A stretch of DNA of 64,000 nucleotides from Diorhabda sublineata (Eukaryota > Arthropoda > Insecta > Coleoptera > Chrysomelidae): assembly GCF_026230105.1 (NCBI RefSeq), contig NC_079485.1, positions 15,322,872 through 15,386,871 on the forward strand, given 5' to 3'. The notes under the pieces are model-generated. The model did not search any database, was not told the DNA's origin, and worked only from the letters and a program-made list of their open reading frames with translations. The position numbers and the translations under genes are program-made. Positions 26,201-38,200 of this stretch are shown here, one piece after another; position 1 is the first letter of the stretch; every line of letters begins with the position of its first letter.

Positions 26201-29200
26201 ACAATTGCAGAAAATTGTTCAAATTTTAATGTAATCGTCCTATTTCCCGGATCTTTTGTTATTAAGCAAGGTAATTGTGTAGTACTAATAAAATCTATAG
26301 TTTAGAAATATTAGAGTGAAGGCTGAAGGTGATTTTTATTAGTATTTCTAATAGGCCAGTCTTAAGATGTTATTTTTATTTCGTCCACATAAATATTTTT
26401 ATTCATATTGAAGCAAAGATGATTAAAAATCATCAGAAAACAGCTTAAGAAATTATTCCCATCTGTTTTGTATATTCTAATTGAAATAAAAAAACGTTTA
26501 CCTTGTAATTCAATATTCAAAACATAAATTGGTTTTCTGTGTTAATATTGATTACTATAAAACGAAAGTAGTTCGATGTATCGCGTCATTTTGTAATAGC
26601 TATTAGTTATTATTTTAAATTTATTTCATAAAATAATTTTGTTTATAAGTAAATAAATCAATATAAATAAGCAAATTGTCAGTGTCAATATCATATTTTG
26701 AAAAAGAAAAGACCTAAAATGAAGAACATTTAGATGCATTAATAATTTTTTATCGATATTTTTTGATATTTTTGTCATTATCTTTTTTTCTTTCGGCAGT
26801 GTCTCTAATAATTTTGTCAAATAATCGTCCTCTATTTCGATTCTCGGGATATTCCAAACCCTTCCCTGTCCAATTTGTCTCAGAACAATCCAATCGAATT
26901 GAGATCAGGCGACTGTGACTAAATTTTCTGACGATCAGGCGCTGACCAGACGCACTACATTTTTTCATACCCTTCTTTTTTCAAAATCCCTACAATTATA
27001 CCAGTTCTTCAGGCTCCCTTCCACCAAAACATCCCGAAATCATCACCGAGCTTTCGCCGGGTTTCACAGTCCGTTCTCCTTTTGACTTGCTTACAAATAC
27101 TCTTGTCTTAGATCCAAAAATCTCAAACAGTAACTCATCACTCCAGAAAACTCTCTCCCACTGCATCCAATTTTTATGTTGTTTAATCCACTGCCACCTC
27201 ATGATTTTATTTTTCATCTTACACTGCTACCCTTCCAAAAGCCCAGCTTCTCTGTCTCATTTTCATTATAGAAGTACTCAATTCGGCGGTAATGATTGTG
27301 TTACGAACTTGACCGTAAAGCAGGTCCTGTTCGGTTGTGATAGAAGGGTCTAAAATTTGGTAAAATTCTCGGAAAGGCTGTTTTTATTACAACGGCGATT
27401 TATTATCCGTTAGAACCAATTTCTAGGAAGGCCTTTTTGTTTATTTGTTTGTTTGTAAATACTAGCTATTTATCAGCACTAAGTCAGTACATTAAATGTC
27501 ATTGCGAACTAATCGAAATTGTAAAAAGTAACCGGTGGATTTAAATAAATTATATATGTAGTGAATAGTTAATAGTGTTAGAATGAGTTCAAATAAATAA
27601 GAAAAATATTACACCACGATTATTTTTGCCTAGATCTATTGCCTATTAAAACTTGCGATTAATGCACTTTTGATCAGTAATGTATGTCGATACAAGTGAA
27701 ATTTTTAAGGGGGTATTAAAATGACGTTATTTATTCAAAAATAGACAAGCCAAGACCAAGAACATTCACCTAAAGCACCAAATAAAATGATGGCTACAAT
27801 ATTTTGGGACTTCGACGGTATCCCTTTTATTGATTTCAAGGGAGCAAATACAACCGTTAACGCGGCATATTAGTCTTACTTACTTACTACGACAATTCTG
27901 CGCTTGCTTCAAGACAACGCTTTCGTCGGTTTGCAGGTTTTCTGCGGTTTTCCTGTAACCTGGTGAACCGGTTCACCAGCCCAATGGCCGACGATAGGAA
28001 GTAATGCCACAACTGTACCTGCCCGCCCCTCGATTACTCGCTTAACCATTCAAAACAAACATAACAAAAAAACAAAAAAAGCAAAGAGAAAAACAACAAA
28101 AAAATTACTAAATATATCCACAAACTTAAAGGAACCGTTTTTACTTAGACTGGAGCTCTCTTTTCATCTTCTTCGAGTTAGTTTTTTTCTTTTTCTAGCC
28201 AAGACAGCACAATCACAAACCAATTCACCACAACCCCAGCACTGCAGATGAGAAAATCCTATATCAGGGGCAACTCCAACAAACCTCCCTACATAAAAAA
28301 ATTCCCTTAACCTACCCAAAAAACCCTCTCTCATCTTTCCAAAGTAATTGTACACGAATGTGGCTCCACAGGGATTGACCTCACATGACTATTTTTTGTT
28401 CGGAAAATAGTGGCTAAATTAAGGGGTAGAAGATCTAACAACGACGATGAAGATGCTTCATATATATTTTGATAGAAGCACAGTATTGGAAATAAAGGGA
28501 ATAGGAAAAGATTATAGTGGAAAATAATTAATTTTTTTTTAATTATGACCTTTTTACTAGGATGTATTGAAAAATTCTTAGCCTACTATAGAACCAAACA
28601 AAATTTCAATGTCAAAATATTTTATTACTCAACATATTCTCCTCTTAATTGGATACATTTATTACAGCGAACCTGCAACGTCCCTAGACCTTCAAAAAAA
28701 TGTTTCTTCTTGCTCTGCAAACCAGACTTCCACAGATTTTATTACCTCCTCGTTGGAAGAAAATGTAGGACCTTTTAAACTTCTTATCAGTTGAGGAAAG
28801 AGATGATAGTCGGACGGAGCCAAATCTGTTGAATAAGGGGGGTGTTTTAGTAAATCAAACAGTAAATCACGAAGAATTTTTTGCAACATGAGATTTATGT
28901 GCAGGGTCGTTGTCCTGCAAAACACCTTTGGACAGCTTTTCGCGTTTTTTCTCTTTAATTTTTTCCCATAGAATGGTCAGTAATGTCGAATAGTAATCTC
29001 CAGTTATTGTTCTACCCTTATCCAAAAAATCAATCATGATTACTCCATGGCAATCCCAAAAAACTGAAGCAAGAACTTTTACAGCAGATTTTTGGACCAG
29101 AAACTTCTTAGGTCCTGTAGAACCAGAGTGTCGCTATTCCATTGATTGTTGCTTTGTTTTTGGATCGTAGAGATCGGTCATTATCTTCAATGGAAACTTT

Positions 29201-32200
29201 ACCTCTTTTTAAGCTTGCAATCCAATCCAATTTTTCTCTCTCACGTGTGTACTATTTTGTAGAACGTAGTTTCAAACGGAGTGGGAAATATTGAACCCAT
29301 TCCAAAACTAGTCCAGACCCAAGCTGTTCCTGTATGGATCGAGTTGTGCTCGCAACACAGTTTCGTGGGTCTGTTCACTCTATGCTTGCACATTTTGTAT
29401 TCCATACAAAATTAATTGATTTGATTAAGCATGAGTTCTGGAGATTAACTAAGAGCTAAACTTCTGTTCATTGAATCACTCTATCTGGAATTTTACTAGA
29501 TAACTTAGACTTTCCATGGCTATCTCATTCGTTTAACTTTTTTATTTTTTTGCTGAGTAGGTAGAACATGATATATTTTTCTTCATCCTTAGATTCTAAA
29601 TCGAGAAGAAGTTGGTTTGCTGCCGTCCTGTATATTGAAGATGGAAATTTGGGTGAGCATGGGTGTGGGCTGTGTTCAATATGCGTTATTATTATAAAGC
29701 ATGTGCTTGGGTTGGGCCTAAGAACTTTAAGACTGCACTAGGTATCTATTTTTTGTATTCAGTAAATGTGGCAACCAGCTATAACATTAAAAACGTTTTT
29801 CAACAATCTAATTCATTGGAATTATTCACAAGATCGATTCGAATAAATTTATGTTAAGTAGGTAATATTTTGTAATGACTAGAAATTATAAATTTAGAGA
29901 AATATCAAGAATGGATGTAACGAAATATGCAAAATACAATAACAAATAAAATAATTTACACACATTAAAAATATCAATAACAACCATCAAAATATTGTTT
30001 CTTGCGGTCAAGGTTGGTACACATTCATCGTCATCGGTTTACCTTCGCGCCAGTTATAAAAGTTACTTCAAATTTTCCATTCGCCCTTATTCAAACATGT
30101 ATAAGGTCATTTCGTAAGTGCTAACATCATCTTAAAACTATACGAGGTATCTTTAAACAGTTCATAAGATACACAGTGCGCTCATAAATCTATATAAAAC
30201 AATATCTGGAAATTTACAGAAATATACTAATGGAAATCATAGTTTTTCCTGTGGTACAGTTTCCAGACACTTTTAAAATTTTTCCTTACCTTACTTCATA
30301 AAAACTTTTAGCAAGTACTTCTAGCTCTCAACTTTAAAAATGGAATACCTCGCTTTCTAAATACACAGTAAATATGTACATGGTGAGTCACTTGAATTTA
30401 TACTATTTATAGTGTGCAAACGGTGGGTTTCATCAAGCCATCTAGTGTCAATTCTTGACAAATATAGTCTATTTCTATGAATACGAGAGTAATAAAATTA
30501 CGAAGCATTCGTAATCCAAAGGCGTACGAGGATGTATGAGATTCATTGAGTTCTGCTCATAGTTCTATAATCTTCCGTCCCATTCACGTGACCATCGGAT
30601 AGTGTCGCTTATCATGAGTCTTCTTATCGGTGCTGAGTAGTACTTACTAATTTTTAAAGATTGAAGAACCGCCTCATAGTTCCAATCCCAAGATCCCAGT
30701 GCGCCAACAATAAATGCCTCGAATTCTCTTGCCGTGCGGTAATAATCCATTGCTTACGATTCTCGAAGGTTAGCGCGACGTCAATAATAGTGATTTGGTG
30801 GCTAACGTCGTTTTTGATCACTATGTCTGCCTCACCGATTATGCCGGTGTATCTAGCTGCTTTTCGTATCTTCTACATCTCTTGTCGTTGCCGTGGTTCC
30901 ATCTCTTGCAAGCTTTCAGGGATAGCACCCATAATCAAGCTCTATATATAAAACGCGTATTTCGGCCTGTTCGCAAAAAATTGTTGGAGACCTTGCTGAC
31001 TGAAGTTGCCTCTAATCCCTTCCCCTGATCTGGCTTGGATCATAGTAAGTTGGAATAATGGTCTATGAAGCGTCAGCGTAAGAATGCCCGTCCTCTACTA
31101 CTTAATGCGATGCTAAGAGGATTGTCTCGTTCTGAACATGACCATGTGATGTTGATCTTGGTGTCTAGTTTGGTTATAATAATCCTCGTTCATCTACGGA
31201 TTTTTGTACTGCATCCATTGCAGCATCTCTCACTGTGTGCTCAGGTGAATACAATCTTTTATAAACATGTGAAACGGTTTACATTTCATATAAGTCCTCT
31301 AATGGTAGCAGACATCCCTGCGCGGGTGGAAGATTTACTAGTTCGACCCTCGCTCTCTTTGGTAATTGGAGGCACTTTTTGCTGTTATCTTCATTTCGTC
31401 ATCAGCCGCGTTCAGGTATTCACATCATAAAGTCCAGCCAAGATAAAAGAAAAGTGACTACGACGTCGAGTTTTTGGCTTGTTGTGAGTAAGGTCTCGTC
31501 TACTTGTCTTAGATCAGCGAGGATTTCTGCGATGGTATAATCAGGTTTTTGCCTCACATGATAACTAGTTGGGATGCCGAGATGTGCGTATGCCTCTCCT
31601 ATATATAACGCCTTAATTACCGTATCGTTAATGGTAAATTGTACCGGCTGGGTATTTTTGCCAGTTATGCGCCGCGTATCACTTTGATCTTCGCCGGAGG
31701 CCGAGAAGCGATTAACCAAATGATATCGCCGAACATCTTTGTGAGTGCGAGGCACCCCATAAACAAAAACTACGGTAGTTTCGTTCAAGATTTTTAAAGA
31801 CAGAGGAGGTAAGCCGCAAAATATTCCTAAGACATGTAGCTCACTCTACAAAGTCGTTGCTGTCTGTAAACAGTCCGGGGTACACAAGAGACCAATAGGT
31901 GTGAGCGAGTTAAATTCACGATCTTACGCCCTAGCTCATCCAATCTTATCTAAAGACATCGGCATTTATATTTTCATGGTAGTCACCGGAATGAGTAGAT
32001 TCAAAAATCAATAGACCACCTTTAACAAAACCGTTTCAACCTCCGATATTATGAGGCTGCGATTCTTCTGTTGGTTTTTTATTTTTTGTATAGTCTTGGG
32101 GTGATTTCTTCTCCATACTACAATATGGTACTTTTTCCAGCAAAAACCAATTTTTTAAAAGTTTCCTTCGGTGATAAGCCTATGGATTACGAATGGTTTA

Positions 32201-35200
32201 TTATTTTGTTACTCTAATTCACAAAAAAAAAACTATAAATTATCAATTGAGCGTAGGGTTACACTCATTAGAAAAAATGGTGCTAAATGTAATGAATTTT
32301 TTTCACAGAACCATATAGTTTTCATCCCTTCGAACACCTACATTTTTATCTTTAAAACCATAACCATAACCATAAACATGTTGTCTAGTAATATCAGTAA
32401 TTGCAATAATTAGTGCAGTTAGTTTATTCTTTTTTATTTGATTTTATTATACATAATCTTTAATTTTGCTTGATTACACTATTAAGGCAGACAGTGACTT
32501 GAAATATCAGCATGCATTTGATTCATTTCCTTGTGAAGGTTTTTTTACATCCTGTTTTGCAAATTAATGTAAATAAGTATTTTGCCTCATTTTATCACTA
32601 TACCTACTTGTAAATAAATAATAGAACGTGACAATTGCAAAGTTATAATCAAAACTATTTTCCATACTATAATGTAAACGAAAAGAAATTGCAATGACTT
32701 CAAACAACTGCATACAAATTTTTGTTAAACAACTGCATTCAAAAACGTGTTCAAAAATTAAAGATATCGATTAAATCCGGTTTTTAAAGGTAAACAAAAT
32801 TAATGGTATACGAGGTTGATACTTAAGTTTTGAGATAGATAAATAAATATTTATAGTTGGACGGCGGGGCTTTCTTGTTTTACAAAGGATTCTCTATTAA
32901 ATTCAATATAATTATGCATGCATAACCTAACCAATTGTCAAAGCATTTTTTCCATTCCAATTGAGGTATAAGTAATTATCCAGAAAACACTAGCAGAAGA
33001 GTGAAGCGGAGAATATAGAAGACTTTCAAATAATTACAGAAAGGTAAGAAGAGTCAGCAAGCAGTATGGGCTATAGTCCGGAAGCCGGCAATCTCGAAAC
33101 ACCTGTGATCGCGGAATTGCAAAATTTTTATATAAATCGACAGCCATTAATTAGAGGAACAAAATGCACTCGTCAAGCGTCGATTTATTTGACTGAAAGT
33201 AAAAGCAATAAAAAAGATATTTTAATCAACTGAAATAAAAATAAAGACGAAAAAAAATTTCCCAATTTCCTTCGTTTCTATTTATCCTTTTAATTTAAAA
33301 TATTACGCTTATTACAGAGTGAAATAATGTAGTTGAAGGCTTATTGCCATTGATGAGAATCGAATCCATATACAATAAAACTGGTATGCGCGATATTTCC
33401 GACCGTTTTTAGGCACGCATACCACGATATTTTAAAATTTAAATAAAAATAAGCAAATTAAAAAAAAGTTTTCCCGAGTGATGGGGAAAGTTAATCCCCA
33501 ATCACACCCTTTAAATAGGTAAAACGAATTTTTTTCATTAATTCACAAAATTTCCTATCGAATAGTTTTTTAACGAAATCCGCAATGACGGAAAAACATT
33601 TTTGTATTTTTTTAAGTAATTATTTTTTTTTCATACTTTTGGCAAAATAAATCGACGCTTGACGATTGCATTTTGTTCCTCTAATTAATAGCTGTCGATT
33701 TATATAAAAATTTTGCAATTCCGCGATCACAGGTCTTTTGAGATTGCCGGCTCCCGGACTACTACACATGAATTTAAATAAAACTAAATACATGCACTTC
33801 TCGAAAATGCAAGATCAGAATGCACAGTTACAAATTGTAAATAACCACATTGAAAAAGTACAGAAATACAAATATCTAGGGATTTGGATTTTAATTCGAA
33901 AAATGACAGTATTAAAGAGATAAAAGTAAAAATGAGAAACTTCTTTGGATGTAAAAACTTTAATGAGGAATTGAAACAAAACATGATAAAATGTCACATA
34001 TACTCAATCCTTCTGTACGGAATGGAGAAGGCTGCGTAAAACAAAGCAATAATGAAAAAACTGGAAATGTGCCTTTGAAATGGGGATATTGAGAAGAAAA
34101 CTACGAATATAATGGATAGACAGAATCGCAAATGAAGAAGTTTTACGCAAAATGACAACACAAGGGGAATTATTGACGTCAATAAAAGCCCGCAAATTAG
34201 TGTAATGAGGGGACAATGATACGAATTCCCGAGATCGAGTATGCAGGGAAATATACAGGGAAAGAGAGGACGATGAAAAATATCATGGCTGCGAAACTTA
34301 AGAGAGTGGTATAACTGCACATCAAACCAATTGTTTAGAACAGCTGTGAATACAAATAGTCATTATGGTCGCTAACCATCGTTCGTGACACTTTAAGAAA
34401 AAGAAGAAGATTGAAGTACCTCCAAAACATATGATTTGAACCCATCGCCGCTTCTTCGGTTGTAGACATCGCAATTTGTTTTTGATCTACGGAAATTAGA
34501 AGAAATCATTGGGTGCCACACAAGGACTGTACGGCTGATGATGACCTATCAATTCGATGTTTTGACTGTTCAAAAATGTTTTTGTTTGAACTGATACGTG
34601 AGATCTCGCATGATTCGTTTTCCGCGATTGGTTTCCCTGATTTTGTCGAACACTTCTGGTAAAAAAATGCTGGTGTACCATTTAGAATTGATCGTTCCAT
34701 GTTGCTCTAATGGAACGGTGGCTACATGTCAGTTATTCCGAAAAACAGGCATTATGCGGTAAACAATACTAACAAATATTTTTGACAGGATGGAACTAAT
34801 GCCCAAGTGCGTCTCAATCTCACGGTATGTAACATGACGATTTTGCAATATCAGTTTACGCACAGTATCGATGTTTTTTGGCACAAGGGCCGATTTTGGA
34901 AATTCATCCTGTTGCGAAGTGCGACCACGATTGAATTCGGAAAACCAGCGACACACGGTTCGTGACTCGAGATAGCGCTTCATCACCAAAAGTCGACACT
35001 GTTGTTTGTTAAATCCAAGACGAAAGTCATAAAAAATCATCGCAAGAAAGTGTTGGTTATTTGATTCTACTTTTTGACCAAAATGAAATTTTCAAGTATC
35101 TGTAAACAGCGCTAATAACACACGTTCTTATGGCAATGTCAAACTTTATGATGGCAATGTCAGATTTGATATATTCACAACAGTGTTGCCATATCTCAAA

Positions 35201-38200
35201 ACTAAGTATCAACTCTCGTATTTTTCTACTTCCGTTATTAATTCACGTTTTTTTTTATTCATTTGCATTCATAAAGAATGTAAATTCTGAATTGGTCAAG
35301 AAGCATGAAAAAAGTACCGTAGCGGTTCATTTTTTCACGCTTTGGCGTTAAAAAAAGTGCCGTAACGTGTCATTTTTTAACGCAATTATAAAATTGTTTT
35401 ATCAAGATAGTGGGCTGTGAACGCTTTCTTTCTCATGTCAATTCGTTTCTCCGATAAATTGTCACACTTTTATTTCTTGATATTCGTTCAAGAAAATCCG
35501 TTTTGTGTCTAATTAAAAGGAATGTATTATTATTAGTGATGGAGAGTAATAGTGAAGAAAGTTTAAACTACACACCAGAAGATGTTGTTGAATCGGCAAC
35601 TGCAGTGACTATGAATCTTCTCCCTGAGAAATCCAGGGAACAGTATTTAAAGGAATACAATTCTTTTATGCGTGGCATAAATAACTTCACAGAAAGAGTG
35701 TTACTATCTTACTTTGAAACTAAATCCAAAATATGGAAGTCATCAACACTTTGGTCGACTTAGTCAAAACTGAAAGACACCCTTATGGTAAACAACGATG
35801 TAGACATCAGTAAATACTCGAAACTCATTGCATATTTGAATCAGTCGGCTATAGACCCAAAAAATTTAAAACATTTGCACGTGAAGAAATTAATAAGTTT
35901 CTGTTGCAAGCTCCAGACGATCATTATCTCATGCATAAGGTATGACAGCAAAAAATTTTAATGTAAGCTTAGATATTATTTGTAACATCTTTTCAAGTTG
36001 CTTTAATATTCGGAATCGCAGGAGCTCTGCAAAGGGAGGAATTATATAAAATGAAATGTAACGATATTAATAATACCGGAAATGTTTTAATTATCACAGT
36101 ACCTGATACAAAAACTCATGTTCAACGTCGATTTACTGTTATTGGTGAAATATTTGACTATATTTGAATATATTAAACTTGGTAAACATTTATAAAAAAT
36201 ATAAAAAACAAGACCCAACATCAAAACAGATCATTTCTTTTTGCAGTATAGAAATGTAAAATGCAAAACCCAAGTTGCAGGTATCGATACCTTTTTAAAA
36301 TATTCCCTGGCTTATCGCTTATTATTTGAATTTACCTAATCCAAAAAACTTCACTGGGCATACATTTCGACACTCTTTGGCGTCTCTATTAGTGGATTCC
36401 GGTAGTGATATAATTCAACTGAAGAAGCACGGTGGGTGAAAATCCAACACAGTAGCGGAGAGTTACGTAGACGACTAAATAAAAAACAAAATGGATTCCG
36501 CAGTGAAAATTTTAACTGGAACAACTAGTTCGACTTCAAACAACATTTTAAATGTTTACGATCCTACCAACAATGCAATAAGTACTAATACAACTATAGA
36601 GGATGTTATTTGTTGCTCACAACTGTACTTTTGATATTACTATTACAAAATAAGAATTGATCAAAATTTTGTCTAATTTGTTTTAGTCTACGGACGTAGA
36701 AAACATTTTATATGAAACTCGTGAGAGTTATATTTTCGATGTCCGAAAATTTATTTTTAAAAATTTATTAAACTCAAAATTACAATATTTTTACAAAGTT
36801 CAATGAACAGAATTAATTTCACAAGTGATTAACTACAATTCATTGATTTACGAAGATATATTGAAAAATTCTTATCCTACTATAGAACCAAACAAAATTT
36901 CGATGTCAAAATATTTTATTACTCAACATATTCTCCTCTTAATTGGATACATTTATTACAGCGAATCTGCAACGTCTCTAGACCTTTCACTGCAAACCAG
37001 ACCTCCACAGCTTTTATTACCTCCTCGTTGGAAGAAAATTTACGACCTTTTAAACTAAACTAAACTAAAGAGATTATAGTCGGACGGAGCCAAATCTGGT
37101 GAATAAGCAGGGTGTTCTAGTAATTCAAACCCTAAATCACGAATTTTTTGCATGGCAATATGAGGTTTGTGTGCAGGGGCGTTGTCCTGCAACAACAAAA
37201 CACCTTTGGACAGCTTTCCGCGTCTTTCTCTTTAATTTTTTTCCGTAGAGTAGTCAGTAATGTCGAATAGTAATCTCCAGTTATTGTTCTACCCTTATTC
37301 AAAAAATCAACCATGATTACTCCATCACAAAAAAACTGAAGCAAGAACTTTTCCAGCAGATTTTTGGACACGAAACTTCTTAGGTCTTGGAGAACCAGAG
37401 TGTCGCCATTCTATCTATTGTTGCTTTGTTTCTGGATCGTAGAAATGTACACCCAAGTGTCATCCATAGTAACAATTTGGTTTGAGAAGTCTGCATCGTT
37501 TTCAAATCGAGCACAGATCGAACGCGATGCTTCTACCTTTGTACACTTTTGGTAAACATTCAAACATTTGGGGATCCATTTTGCAGTATTTTTTCTCATG
37601 TCCAAATTGACATGAATTATATGATGAACGCGTTCGTATGAAATATTCAGTGCTTCAAATAATATCCGTTTTAGCCCAATTCGACGGTCTGATAAAATCA
37701 TGTCTTGAACTGCATCGATATTTTCGGGGACTGACACAGAAACTGGCCTTCCCGATCGGTCATCATCTTCAATGGAAAATTTACCTCTTTTGAATCTTGC
37801 AGTCCAATTTTTCACGGTCGCATACGAAGGACATTAATCACGAAGGGTATTGATCATATCTTCGTAAATCTGCTTACCTCTTAACCCTTTCCAATACATG
37901 TACTTGATGATGGCTTGTGAGTCCAATTTTTCGATTTTCACAATTTCGGTAGACATCTTTTTTCTTTTAATTTATTGCGCAACTTTGGTTTACTTTTTTG
38001 ATGTCAAACGTTACACTGACACTTCTAATAAGTTATTGTTCGTTGCTATGGTAACGCAATATTTTATTTATGCATGAAACTGGTCTAGGCTAACTAGATA
38101 TCAATACATCCTCGTATTATTTACCACAATCTTATTTATAATAAAATAGATCCTTCTGCGTTCCTGGAATTTTTTTTCACGTAACTTAAGTGAAGTTTTT

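Noticed and set aside
34004..34320. Hydrophobic minus frames over the RT remnant
   Set aside because: The plus strand reads as a reverse transcriptase C-terminus, so these are its antisense shadow.
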